From Rutidosis leptorrhynchoides (lineage: Eukaryota > Streptophyta > Magnoliopsida > Asterales > Asteraceae), in contig NC_092333.1 of the NCBI RefSeq assembly GCF_046630445.1, positions 100,131,001 through 100,195,000 on the forward strand: a stretch of DNA of 64,000 nt, in the 5' to 3' direction. Positions within the stretch are counted from its first letter, which is position 1. Each line of letters begins with the position of its first letter. The translations under genes were made by a program, and so were the position numbers. The notes beneath the pieces are model-generated. The model saw nothing but the letters and a program-made list of their open reading frames with translations. It had not been told where the DNA came from and did no database searches. Positions 11,985 through 25,219 of this stretch are shown here, piece by piece.

Positions 11985-13069
11985 GATATTATTATTGTTA
12001 CTAGTGTTATAGTTATTAGTATTATTATTTCTACTAATAAAAGTAATAGTTACCATTTATGATTATTATCATAATTATAATTATAATGAAGATATTATTA
12101 TTGATTATTACTAAAAGTTATTATCATTACTAGTATTATTATTAGGTAGTATTAGTATTATTAATATGATTAAAATTGATACAAATATTATTATTATGAT
12201 TATGACTATTATTATTAGTGTTATTATAAGAATAACACAATTTATTATTATTTTCATTAACATTAGCATTAGTATCATTTTTACTATTATTAGTATTATT
12301 ATTATTAACAAAAGTATTATTAATATGAATATCATTAGTAGCAATGTTTTTATCAATATAATTAAATACAACTTTTTATATATATCAAACATTATTGTCT
12401 AGGTAAAAATATACTTAAAAGTACATTACATATATGTATAAATTAATTAGATTAACAATCTTTATATAAATATCCGTATATAATAAATTAAGTATTTTTA
12501 ATATATATATATATAAATTAATCATATAAAAACATATATAATAAACTATATTATAATTATTTATTTAAAGTATACAAAAATAAATGTAATTAATTAGGTT
12601 ATTAATGAAACACATAATTAAAATAACAATCATAACACTAACAACATAAAAATTTATTCGATTACAATTATATGTATTAATATATATACCTGATATAGGT
12701 TCGTGAATCCGAGGCCAACCCTATATTTGTTCAATGACGTCATATGTATTTTTACTACAAAATACAGTATGGTGAGTTCATTTGCTCCCTTTTTACTCAT
12801 TACATTTTTGGGCTGAGAATACATGCAAATGCTTTATTAATTGTTTTACAATATTTATATGTGTGAGTTCATTTGATTCCCTTTTACTCTTTACATTTTT
12901 GGGACTGAGAATACATGCGCTGTTTTTACAACTGCTTTACTAAATGCTTTTGAAATATATTTTGAACTGCGAATACATGAAATGCTTTTATAAATGTTTG
13001 ACGAGATAGACACAAGCAAAACATTCCTCGAATGAATTATTATGCAGACAGAAGTTCTGCGAATTATTA

Positions 13070-13224
13070 TTGAATTATGTGGACATGATAATTGCCACCA
13101 TTGAATTATGTAGACATGATAATTGCCACCATTGAATTATGTGGACATGATAATTGCCACCATTGAATTATGTGGACATGATAATTGCCACCATTGAATT
13201 ATGTGGACATGATATTTGCCACCA
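13070..13224 (+). repeat. 31-bp tandem array in the E1 5' LTR
   Basis: Five contiguous copies of a 31-bp unit containing GAATTATGTGGACATGATAA and TTGCCACCA. The 3' LTR copy (28903-29043) has fewer units and a partial one. Confidence 0.92.
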
Positions 13225-13652
13225 ATTAAAGTGAATGTTATGTATCGAGAGAATGATTTTATACACAGGTTATGTGTATGTTATTTTTGTGCAAAAGATA
13301 TGTGTACGGTTACTAAGATTTATGAAAGATGATTTTGTACACGAGAAAGGTGTACTGTATTTAAAATATATCGCATGTACATTACATGTGGGTATAGGAT
13401 TCGGGCCCATTTGTACCATGCAGGATTTTAAATCGTGTGGTCTATCAAAATGATGAATTTTATTGTTTTATGATAAACCTATGAACTCACCATCCTTTTG
13501 GTTGACACTTGAAAGCATGTTTATTCTCAGGTATGAAAGAAATCTTCCGTTGTGCATTTGCTCATTTTAAAGACATTATTTGGAGTCGATCATCGCAATG
13601 GGACCAGATGTTGGTGACTTCGTCCAGATAGATTAGGACGGGGTTTGACATG

Positions 13653-13664
13653 TGGTATCAGAGC
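13653..13664 (+). other. Primer-binding site of E1 (tRNA-iMet)
   Basis: TGGTATCAGAGC lies two bases after the 5' LTR end. It is complementary to the 3' end of initiator tRNA-Met, the usual minus-strand primer of plant gypsy and copia elements. Confidence 0.92.
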
Positions 13665-16429
13665 GTTGGTCTTAGCGAACCAGGTCTTGCATTAGTGTGT
13701 CTAACTGATAGTTGTTTAGATGCATTAGTGAGTCTGGACTTCGACCGTGTCTGCATGTCAAAAGTTTTGCTTATCATTTGTGTCAAAAATTACCTGTTTA
13801 TCATTCTTAGGGAATCACTTGCTTATTATTCTTAGTCTAGACACATTTTACTGCATCGACTGTATGAATAGTGTATAGACGAAATTCATATCTTATCGTA
13901 TCTGCTAATTGATATATTAGTGTATCTGTTATTGTTACCTCTTCCTGACAGCTTCCGTAGATTCCTCTGTAACTTATGGAATTTTAGTATTATATATGCA
14001 TATGTAAATCATGTATTGCAGGGTACTAATCTACATCCTATAATCAATTTCTTATCGAAAATCCTTCATCTGATTGTACGAGATGAATCCCTCAACCAGT
14101 TCAAATTCCTCGGTTTCCGACAGCTATTTCGATATGGAGTTTCACCTAAGCTCTGGAAGCAGCATCACCAGAATGAATCAGCCAATCATCCATCCCCAAT
14201 TCATTTGATGAGTTCATAGTCAACTTAATCAATGGAGACGCGAAGAAGGCGATCCTTTTCACCAACCGAATTTACCTCTTGGCGATGAACCTGAAGCACT
14301 TATCAGCGAACCAGTCCGAAACACCATATTTACCCTCATTTCCAGGATATCTCGCAATGATTATATGATATCCAAAATTCCCAACCTTATTCATCTGCTT
14401 TTCCAATCGACAATCATCCCGGTGTAATAGAAGAAGTCAACGAGCTTCGCGATTGAGTAATCAATCTAGAAAATATGGTGCAAAACGTACCAGCTTCAGC
14501 AACATCACTGAAAGGACCCGTTCATATACATTATAAACGATTCACAATAGTTGATTACATTGCGAGGTATTTGACCTCTATATGATACATTTTACAAACA
14601 TTGCATTAGTTTTTAAAAGACAATCTTTCTTTACATCGAAAATTGACAGGCATGCATTCCATTTCATAATATCCACTATCCAACTATAAATTGATTTAAT
14701 AATAGTCTTTGATGAACTCAATGACTCGAATGCAACGTTCTTCGAAATATGCTATGAAAGACTCCAAGTAATATCTTTAAAATTAGAAAATGCACAGCGG
14801 AAGATTTCTCTAACACCTGAGAATAAACATGCTTTAAAGTGTCAAACAAAAGGTTGGTGAGTTCATTAGTTTATCATAATCATTTATTTCCATCATTTTA
14901 ATAGAACACAAGAATTTCATTTCTAGTTCTCATAAATATACGTCCCATGCATAGAGACAAAAATAATCATTCATATGGTGAACACCTGGTAACCGACATT
15001 AACTAGATACATATAAGAATATCCCCTATCATTCCGGGATCCTCCTTCGGACATGATATAAATTTCGAAGTACTAAAGCATCCGGTACTTTGGATGGGGT
15101 TTGTTAGGCCCAATAGATCTATCTTTAGGATTCGCGTCAATTAGGGTGTCTGTTCCCTAATTCTTAGATTACCAGACTTTAATAAAAAGGGGCATATTCG
15201 ATTTCAATAATTCAACCATAGAATGTAGTTTCAATTACTTGTGTCTATTTCGTCAAACATTTATAAAAGCGCATGTATTCTCAGTCTCAAAAATATAAAG
15301 GGTAAAAAGGCAAATGAAACTCACCATACTGTATTTCATAGTAAAAATACATATAACGTCATTGAACAAGTGCAAGGTTGGCCTCGGATTCATGAACCTA
15401 AATTAATTATATATATATTTATGTGTTGGTCAATATTTGTCTAACAAATTAGGTCAAGTCATAGTGTACCACAATCCTAATGCTCGAGACTAATATGCAA
15501 AAGTCAACAAAAGTAAATTTGACTCAAAATAATTTCCAAAAAACTATACATGATTAATATATAGTTTAAATATCGTCGTTTTATATTTTTAAATATTTTT
15601 AAAAGATTTATTAGAGTAAATAATATAATTTATTTATTAATAAATAAAATTTTATATTAAATTTATATAATAAAATATACTTTTATGTATATTAAGTAAT
15701 AAAATTTATAGGGTTCATTTAATATCATAAAGATAATATGATAGGTATTATTAAAGTAAGTTATTACACGTAGTAAAATATGTTTGTATCACATATTTAT
15801 TTGATAAAATAATATCTATAATGATAGTAAGTAAAATTTGTATTATTTTGTAATAATAATTATTATTATAAAAATATCAATATTTATAATTACTAAGATG
15901 ACATTATGATAAGATGATAATTCTAATTATGATAACTTTAATATTTACGATAATTTTTAATATTATCTTTAAAATAATAATTCTATTTAAAATAATAATA
16001 ATAATAATATTTTATAGTAACAATGACATTTCTATTAAATTGATAATTTTTGTTAAAATGATAGTTTTAATACTAACGATAGTTTTAATAATAATAGTAA
16101 TGATAAAAATAATAAGAACGATAATTTTATCTAAATCAATATCTTATAATATTTTAATTTCATCATGATACTCTAACCCATTATTTCCTAATCGTTTCAT
16201 TTAATAGCTTTTAATCGTCTTTTATATCGTGTTCATAATAATGATAATAATAGTAATCAAAATAATTAGGTGTTACAAATATTTGTTTTAATTACACTAA
16301 TATTAATAATGATAGTTACTATAACATTATTAACGATAATACTAATAATTATCTTAATGATAATATAGTAATAATAATAATAACAATAACAATAACCATT
16401 TTTAAATGATGATATATATATTAATAATG

Positions 16430-16458
16430 ATAATAATAATAATAATAATATCAATATC

Positions 16459-16527
<69 letters not shown>

Positions 16528-16530
16528 TGG
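16430..16530 (-). repeat. (AAT)n microsatellite in the inverted solo LTR
   Basis: Long AAT tract matching the shorter ATT run at 5762-5832 in the E3 LTR. Confidence 0.9.
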
Positions 16531-17308
16531 ATAATAATAATAATACTAATTATAACTTTAATGATAATAACGATAGTAATAATAAAAAAAAATATAACAA
16601 TTTTTAATGATAAATCCCTTTTATTGATAAAGATAATAATAATGATAATAATAAGATAAAACTAGAACGACGATAAAAACGACGATAATAATAATCATTT
16701 TTAATAAAAATATCGAAAATTTAAATTGATTATAACTTCTAATCCATTCATCGAAGCCATTCGATATCTAAAGGAAAAGTTCTTAATTTTTCGCTAGCTT
16801 TTCAAGGACATGCATATCTTACACCTTATCTCAACCGCAAGTTTAACTAATTCAAGATTCAACCTAACCTGTCTAAGGGCAATATCAAAAGTACAAGCAT
16901 GCATAATCTTAAATACTCGAGCACTAGTCAGTGATACACTATTAGTATGTAAAAGTTAAATTATGAGTACTCACGTATCAATATTGAGATTCAATATTGC
17001 AGGAAAGGTACGTAGACGTAACGGAAATGATAAACACTATATTGACCTCACAAGCATACCCATGAACCATACTCAATCACCTCCATAGCTATAACCCATA
17101 ATTTCCTTAATCCTATCCCACTCGAAAAACTCTTTCGAAATTACTCGGACATCACTCCGTCGTAATATTTTATGTATACTAATAATATCTTGAAATAATA
17201 CGGAGTAAATATATATATGTAAATCGATTGAGAGAGTTTAGAGAAAAATATTTTTAAGTTTCTATGAAATAATGAAACATATTGAATTCTATTTATAATA
17301 GATTTTTG

Positions 17309-17473
17309 AATTATTAAAGTGAATTATTAAAGTATAAATTATTAAAGTGAATTATTAAAGTATGAATTATTAAAGTGAATTATTAAAGTATGAATTATTA
17401 AAGTGAATTATTAAAGTATGAATTATTAAAGTGAATTATTAAAGTATGAATTATTAAAGTGAATTATTAAAGT
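17309..17473 (-). repeat. 28-bp tandem array in the inverted solo LTR
   Basis: Reverse-complement counterpart of the array at 4811-5006, with about one unit fewer. Confidence 0.85.
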
Positions 17474-18564
17474 TAAAGTAAAGTAAAAATAAAGTAAAGG
17501 TAAAGTTTAAGTATAGTAAAAGTATAAAACTATGTACGTATAATACGCGTATAAATATATATAATATTAATTTAAATCGTTATATATATTTAATAAAATA
17601 AAATATAAATATCGTTATCTTTATCATACTAGTTAAGTAATGAGTTGTCAAAAGTGGTTCTAGATATTTATAAAAGTTATATACGTTTTAATAATAAAGT
17701 TCTTTTTAAACTAAAAACGTTTTTGTACGTTTGAAGCTAAATAGATCAATCGAGTCTTTATGAGATTCAATCTTCCACTATCCTTTGTCTAGTTCTCAAT
17801 GATTGACAATTTGTTCTTATTTATAAATCACTTTACCATTTTTCGAATATTGTTAAAATGGAAAGATTTCTCAAATCAATGTGGGCCTTTCAATAGAGAC
17901 TTGTAATCATAATTCAATATATCTGATAATTCAATCATTTAATCTTATCTTCTAATTCCATTGATAAACATTTTGAAACAGATACAATCATATAAAGTAT
18001 TTAATCTAATATTTTGTTTACGTTTCAAGTTATAATATATATACAAACATATATAATCATATTCGTTTAATGGTTCGTGAATCGTTGAAACTTGGTCGAG
18101 GTTGAATGAATGTATGAACATAGTTTAAAATTCTTGAAATTTAACTTAACAAATATTGCTTATCGTGTCGAAAACATATAAAGATTAAAGTTTAAATTTG
18201 GTTGGAAATTTCCGGGTTGTCACAATCACCGGCACCAACAGTACCACCAACATCAATACCAGTATCACCAACAACCCAAGTTTCAACATCACACGCCTCA
18301 ACATCTCATTATGTACATCGAGTATAATCAACGTTCTACATATCGTTCTACATCATTTATCTTCGTTCTAACTGGCGATTATATAATCTCTAATGTTTTA
18401 GATATTATGTATTCTACTTCTAACGATAAATCAGATGATATTAATATCATATAAATTCATCAAATCCAAGATTACATCTGAAGAAAATATATATGTATAT
18501 ATATTTTCATAAAGATTGTAATTAAAAATTCTTTTGTACAAACTGTTAATGTTGAAAATATTTT

Positions 18565-18576
18565 AACGGGTAGGTA
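18565..18576 (+). other. Internal copy of the polypurine-tract word (E1)
   Basis: AACGGGTAGGTA, identical to 25207-25218 at the 3' LTR, is followed by ATACCCGAG. It is positionally equivalent to 986-997 in E3. Confidence 0.6.
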
Positions 18577-19804
18577 ATACCCGAGTAATATTTAGATTTC
18601 ACATTAATAAGTTACACTGTACATTCTTCGAATCTGATTCAACGGTCATTTACTATCCTACTTACACCCACAGATATACGTATCCGTTCACCACAGAATA
18701 ACCATTTTCATTCAATTTCATATTTGGATTTTGACCTATCAGAATCCAACAAGTGGCATAATGAAGAAAACATTGGACAAAATAAAATTTGTTAGAAACA
18801 AACAAATTAACTATGAGAAATTTTGTTAAGAATCCACGCTAACTGTTCCTAGCTAACTGTTCCTAGCTAACTGATTACATTTTATTTATCGCAATTAAAT
18901 TATCGCAATTTTAATTATCGCAATTTTATTTATCATCATTTAATTTCTGTTATTTATTTTACGCACTTTATTTATCATCATTTAAATACTGTTATTTACG
19001 CATTTAAATATCGGGACACGTATACAAGGTTTTGACATATCATATCGACACATCTATATATAATATTTGGAATAATCATAGACACTCTATATGCAGTAAT
19101 GATGGAGTTAGCTATACAGGGTTGAGGTTGATTCTATAATAATATATATACTTTGAGTTGTGATCGAGTCTGAGACATGTACACGGGTCACGATACGTAT
19201 TAATTAATTCAAATATTATATATTAAACTATATATGAATTATTGGACTGTCAACTGTGGACTATCGACTGTGGACTAATAAAACTGGAAAATTAAAATGA
19301 ATTAAAATATTGATTATAACATATGAAACTAAACAGTTCTTCAAGTTTGCCACTCGATTTCATCTTAAACCTCATTTGTATCTTGACGATTACAATCTAC
19401 GTTCAAACCTTTCATGATTCTTGAAAACACCTCAATCGAGAGGATGAACCAACCGCACGTCATCTACGGAAGGAAAGATTGATGCATATAGTTATGTACC
19501 TGAAAACACTCGAAACCTGAGTAAATGTTTAACACATATCTGTGTTAGCTCCTTTAGCATTGTTATTACCGAAAATAACTTTACAATCCTTCTCCAAATT
19601 AGTCAGTTTTGTCACAGCTCCAGCAAGTCAACTTCGACTTTTTGTTCGAAACAACCTTATATAACCTTGATATATATGCGTGCTCTTTTATTGTTACCGG
19701 GGAACATTTTATATTCCACCATATTACCATCAGCGTTTAATCATCTAAAAAAAATTTCTCCTGAAACCATCTTGGATTGATAACCGATGATTCAGATATG
19801 GCTG

Positions 19805-20040
19805 CATTAAATGCAGAGGAAACAGTAAAATTTTCGATGGCCTAAATGGTCAAGAATTTGATGATAAAGAATGGAGTGTTGGGAACGCTCGATAGAAAAT
19901 TTGGTACTGAAGAACAAATTGAGCTAGCCATGAAGGAGACCAAGGTCAAATACAAGGACCATATCATATATTCAAAGAATTCAGGTAATTCTGGATCCGA
20001 TGAAACCTCCAACGAATATCTTGCTCCATACTCATGTTAA
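19805..20040 (+). pseudogene. Poly(A)-binding protein-like RRM fragment inside E1
   Basis: With one frameshift near 19830 the segment reads NAEETVK, FDGLNGQEFDDKEWSVGNAR, stop, and in another frame GTEEQIELAMKETK and HIIYSKNSG. The block LNGQEFDDKEWSVGNA is close to the hallmark LNG-KFDDKEWYVG-A of the third RRM of plant poly(A)-binding proteins, and AMKET matches the following KEA linker. It sits at the same relative place as 1872-2120 in E3 but differs at many positions. It keeps Trp where E3 has a stop, so neither copy was made directly from the other. It is inactive now. Confidence 0.68.
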
Positions 20041-20343
20041 AATCTGGCGGAAAATCTTTCTTCATCAACTGTTGAACTTTGCAATTCTAAAATATCATCA
20101 TAAATAGCTTCGATATTTCTGAGGATATTTTTATAAATATTCTTGTCCGAAATTATCTATCTCTTCGTGTTTTCTGTATTTCATTATATTGAAAACTTCT
20201 GTAAAATCTAAGTATAAATTATAATTGAATTGTGAAGAAGTGTTGGGAATTGAAGCATGGGTTAGTATAATATAATGACACTTGGCCAACGTGATTATAT
20301 TACAGTAAGTCATGCTGAAGTTCTAATGAAACATGATGATTCA

Positions 20344-22899
20344 TGTGATGACCCGGGAATTTCCGACCAAATTTAAACTTAATCTTTATATAGTTTTGAC
20401 ACGATAAGAAAGGTCTGTAATGTTAATGTTTTCAAAAACTTTGAATTGTGTTAATGTAATCAATTACCCTTCAACTATTCCCGACAATTCACGAACAACT
20501 ATATAAATAGATGCATATAGATATTATTGAAATAATATATGATTAAACTGTTAGAATTAAATATGTAAAATAACATGCGATGTAATGGAAACAATATTTA
20601 TAAATATATAGATATATATATAATTATGTATATAAATATTATTTGTAAATATATAAAGTTATATTAAATCTAATTGTTTAAAAATATATAATATATTTGT
20701 TTTAGTAATTAAACTTACTAATTTTAAAACTATTTTTATATAGAATGTGAACATATTAAAAATAAATGATTTCGAGCTTAATTGGTAAACGTTAGTAACA
20801 CTCGGTTGACGTTTTGTTAATTTTAATATAGATATAGTACTTGTTCATGATGGATTGAAATAAAAGTTGAACTGCAAATTGATTTCGAAGATCTTAGATT
20901 TGTTAAATATATTTTTACCCTTTTTAGTTTGAATATTGGTACTCCGTGCATATAAATTGGAACAGAAATTAAATATTTTTAGAACCTTTTTGATCAGGTT
21001 TCAAACAGGTAATGAGTGAAATAAATAAATTTGTTTAATCTAAAAATTTGAGATTTTTTTGAACACTTTTATACTTTAACCGTTTAGCAATGAACACGAT
21101 ATACCAATCCTCAATCAACTGCCGGCAGATGAAAATTCTTTTGCGTACTGTGTAATGCTTTCAATCATTCATATGTTAATGATTTATTATTTTTTATTAT
21201 TATTATTATTATTAATATTAAATATTATATTATATATATAACACATAATATATCTATATCTATATATATGTAATATAAGTTTATGTATATGGTAAGATAG
21301 GAGGAGAAGACTGTCGACCACCGGCCGCCACCTCCATCTAATACCACCACCACTCGCCACCACAATTCTCCACCGGAAACCTCTCACGGCCACCACTCAA
21401 CACCACATTCAACATTCACCCTCTCTTTCTTCTCCGTGACACTATCAATTCACCACCGATATTCACTCACGTTTCTGTCCATTAACCTTCATCATCGTTC
21501 TACAGTCGTCACCCACAACCGCCCCACCTTCGTAAACCACCATCACTCGTTACCCATTTTCTGCAACAATTATTTTTTTTTGTTTTCACTCGATCCAGGT
21601 TATTAAAATTACTCGGATACTGTTTCTGTTTTAAGGAAAACGATGATACCGTGAGGTGATACATGTGAACGTGATGTTTGATGATATTAGAAGACGATGA
21701 CGGAGATGACAAGGACATGATGATGATGACTACGATATGATAACGTGGTGGGAGGTACACGAAGATGATGATGATGATTAGAATGATGATTCAAGGATCA
21801 TGATAATAAGTTGATCAGGTTATATGTGGTGATGACGGGTGAAAGAGACGATGAATAGTGAAACGAGTATTATGGTGAAAATTCGGTTTCATGGTGGAAT
21901 AATGATACGAATAATGAAATCATGATACATAATGATATTGATGATGTCGTAATGATCATTCAGTGGTGAGGATGATGATCGCGAATAATGAAGGTGATGA
22001 TGATGATGATACCGAGATTTAAAGATGATGATGATACCGAGATATAAAAGATGATGATGATACCGAGATATAAAGATGATGATGATGCCGAAATATGATG
22101 ATGATGATGATACGGGATGATGAACGATGATAATGTTGAAGGTGATGAATAGTAATGGGTCACCATGAAATCGTGATTTTATGTCGATGATGATGATGAT
22201 GCCAAAGAGATGATGATGATGCCGAGATATGATGATGATGATGATGCCGTGGTGTATGTGTTAATGATGATAATGAAATATGAAAATGATAATGATAATG
22301 GTATACTTTTTATCATTATTATTATTATGATTATTATTATTATTATTATTTATCATACCTATTATTAATTTTTATTTTATTTTATGATTATGATTTGAGT
22401 ATGATGATGATGATAATGAAGATCATGATGATAATGGACGATGGTGATGATGAATGACGATTATGCTCGATGACGTTGAGGAGGGTATAACCCTCATTAT
22501 TAATTTTATTATTGTTTATTGTTGTTATTATTATTCATATTAATTTTATTATTGTTATTATTAAGATTATTATTAATTGTGTTATTATTGGTGTATTAAG
22601 TATTATTATTTAGTATTATTATTGTTAGTATTATGATAAGAGTTATTGTAAGGATTATAATTATATGTACATATAAATTATGAATTATGAATACAAATAT
22701 GAAAATGGGTAAAACTATAATTAATCATGATCTAAATTAGATATTATCACTAATATTACTATTAGAAGTATTATTATTAGTAAAATCATTATTAATATCA
22801 TTATTAGTAAGAGTATTATTATATTAGACATTATATTTATTATTATTACTTATATTGTTATTACTAAAAATATTAAAAATTATCATTTAAGTAAAGTTA

Positions 22900-22940
<41 letters not shown>

Positions 22941-24537
22941 ATTATTCAAGGTATTATTTAATTTATCATTTTTCTATCATTATTATTAAAAGTATCATTT
23001 TTATTATTATTATTTATCATAACTATAATTATTATTAAAGACATTAGTATTAATATTAAGATTGTTATTATTTTTACTACAAATATTATTATAAGTATTA
23101 TTATTACCATTTAGGATTAGTGTTAAGTATTATTATCAAAATTATTATTTTCATTACCATTATTATTAAATTATCCATTTTATTAAAAACTATTGTTATT
23201 ATCATTATTATGAGATTTATTATAAAAACTATTGTTAATAATACAATCAATAGAATTATTAATACTATTGTCATTATTATTAATATTAGTATTATCATTA
23301 ATGCTATCCATTCAAATATTATATTGAATTATTAAAATACTGATTAAACAGACAAATGATATATATTTATATATATATATACTAATTATATATATAACAT
23401 AACAGAAATTAATATTTTTACTTTATAAAATGAATATAAGTTATTGATATAAAAACGATTTCACTAATAATAATATTTAAATTTGTCTGATTATGAATAT
23501 ACGTTTTAATATATTTATACAAATGATATAGGTTCGTAAATCCGAGGCCAACCCTGCATTGTTCAATATAGTCATATGTATTTTTACTACAAAATACATT
23601 ATGTGAGTTTCATTTGATTCCCTTTTTACTCATTACATTTTTGGGCTGAGAATACATGCAATGTTTAAATAACTGTTTTTGCAATATTTATATGCGTGAG
23701 TTTCATTAATCCCTTTTTAAATGCTTTTGTACTATATATTTTTGGGACGGAGAATGCATGCGCTTTTATAAATGTTTTACGAAATAGACACAAGTAATCG
23801 AAACTACATTATATGGTTGAATGATCGAAATTGAATATGCCCCTTTTTATTAAGTCTGGTAATTAAGAATTAGGGAACATACACCCTAATTGACGCGAAC
23901 TCTAAAGATAGATCTATCGGGCCCAACAAGCCCCATCCAAAGTACCGGATGCTTTAGTACTTCGAAATTTATATCATGTCCGAAGGAGGATCCCAGAATG
24001 ATGGGGATATTCTTATATGCATATTGTGAATGTCGGTTACCAGGTGTTCAATCCATATGAATGATTATTTTGTCTCTATGTATGGGACGTATGTTTACGA
24101 GAAATGGAAATATGAAACCTTGTGGTCTATTAAAATTATGAAATGATTATTTATGTTAAACTAATGAACTCACCAACCTTTTGGTTGACACTTTAAAGCA
24201 TGTTTATTCTCAGGTATGAAAGAAATCTTCCGCTGTGCATTTACTCATTTTAAGGATATTATTTGGAGTCGTTCATGACATATTTCAAAAGACGTTGCAT
24301 TCTAGTCATTGAAGTTCATCAAGATTATTACTAAGTCATTTATAGTTTAGATATATTATGAAATGGTATGCATGCCTGTCAACTTACGTTGAAATGAAAG
24401 TTTGTCTTTTGAAAACGAATGCAATGTTTGTAAAATGTATCATATAGAGGTCAAGTACCTCGTGATGTAATCAACTGTTGTGAATCGTTTATAATCGATG
24501 TGGACTTCGTCCGGATGGATTAGAACGGGTCCTTTTA
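20344..24537 (+). mobile_element. Solo LTR (4.2 kb) with TSD ATTCA
   Basis: It starts TGTGATGACCCGGG and ends GGGTCCTTTTA. ATTCA lies on both sides (20339-20343 and 24538-24542). The uninterrupted site is visible in E3 (about 2439-2447, GATGATTCATAGATCAT). Relative to the E3 family end CCTTTCA, this copy ends TA instead of CA, which by itself could have hidden it. It contains a C-rich probable transcript start region (21300-21600) and a GAT-rich low-complexity block. It is a diverged subfamily related to both the E1 and E3 LTRs. Confidence 0.9.
21660..22460 (+). repeat. GAT-rich minisatellite region
   Basis: Degenerate runs of GAT with interspersed GCCGAGATAT units, about 0.8 kb. Open frames across it (for example 21960-22166 minus) are low-complexity artefacts. 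Confidence 0.85.
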
Positions 24538-25183
24538 ATTCACAGATCATAACGTCATCATGTGCCATGTTACATAACTCTTTCATTCTAATTAACCTCT
24601 AAACATACCAAGAACATAATTACTTGATAGTTCTATTTTTCTCGAATATTCTAGTAATTTGACAAATCAAATCGTGCTAATACATTCCTTTCTATTTAGA
24701 ATATTATAGTCAATCAAAACCATATACCTACGAATTCTGGACCATTATTCGCTTGAATTGAAGTAGGATGAGAGTGGTGACATTAAGGAAACAAAGAAGT
24801 TGAATTTATAGTGAAATATCAGACATAACAATCAAGGCAGTTTACCGCATTTAATTAAAGAGGATCTTAAATTTCCTTAATTATCAAATAATCAAATCTT
24901 AATATAGATTTCGAAGATTTTCTTTAAATCACTTGAATTCCGGAATTCAACCAAGACAACGTCAAAAGATAAGGCGCACCTTATTTTCTGAATTCAACCC
25001 TGGCTACGTCAAAAGTTAAGAAGAATCACTATTTCTTCATTTCACTCTTTTGTAATAGCTTCACTTATACTCTTCAAGTAATCGAATCGTTTTATCTATA
25101 TTAATCAATAATGGTAAAATTCTATTTATCAACTCATATTCGTCATTAAAGCATTTTTATTGTTAGCCATGACAACCTCACTC

Positions 25184-25202
25184 AAATTTCGGGACGAAAT
25201 TT
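25184..25202 (+). other. Perfect hairpin upstream of the E1 polypurine tract
   Basis: AAATTTCG, GGA, CGAAATTT: the same 8-bp stem and 3-base loop as in E3, 4 bases before the purine tract. Confidence 0.6.
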
Positions 25203-25206
25203 CTTT

Positions 25207-25219
25207 AACGGGTAGGTAC
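25207..25219 (+). other. Polypurine tract of E1
   Basis: AACGGGTAGGTAC ends one base before the 3' LTR start at 25220. Confidence 0.7.

Larger units (their letters stand above)
9391..13650 (+). repeat. 5' LTR of E1 (4.26 kb)
   Basis: Starts TGTGACGACCCGGG and ends GGACGGGGTTTGACA. It contains two (TA)n tracts, a C-rich transcribed-looking segment at about 10.55-11.35 kb, a tRNA-like box pair near 11.8 kb, an ATT array, a 31-bp array and two copies of the CTGAGAATACATGC word. Open frames such as those at 10331-10549 and 10889-11311 recur in the 3' LTR only because LTRs are copies. I see no protein family in them. Confidence 0.92.
14509..18224 (-). mobile_element. Solo LTR of the E3 subfamily, TSD ATCAC
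   Basis: This is the reverse complement of the E3 LTR (4054-7751) with matching ends (TGAAAGGACCC ... GGTTGTCACA on the plus strand). It is flanked by perfect ATCAC copies at 14504-14508 and 18225-18229, and the host reading frame resumes afterwards. No interior is attached, so it arose by recombination between two LTRs. With 4054-7751 it forms a large inverted repeat about 6.8 kb apart, which could mislead assembly. Confidence 0.93.
14083..18327 (+). pseudogene. Decayed unknown reading frame of the E1/E3 family, split by a solo LTR
   Basis: From ATG at 14083 the frame reads MNPSTSSNSSVSDSYFDMEF, SSGSSITRMNQPIIHPQFI, then after a stop GDPFHQPNLPLGDEPEA and ISKIPNLIHLLFQ. After a frameshift it gives a short leucine-spaced segment (VNELRD*VINLENMVQNVP) and a Pro/Ser/Thr tail. 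The solo LTR 14509-18224 interrupts it, and the tail continues from 18225 to TAA at 18325-18327. The position after the primer site is where gag starts in complete elements, but no zinc knuckle or capsid motif is seen. I do not recognise the product. Several stops and at least one frameshift make it inactive. Confidence 0.5.

Noticed and set aside
13070..13224. Possible CRISPR-like array of 31-bp units
   Set aside because: Units are contiguous without spacers, in a plant LTR; a simple minisatellite.
21187..22166. Minus-strand frames with Ser/His/Pro-rich peptides
   Set aside because: They read through GAT/ATC low-complexity DNA of a solo LTR.
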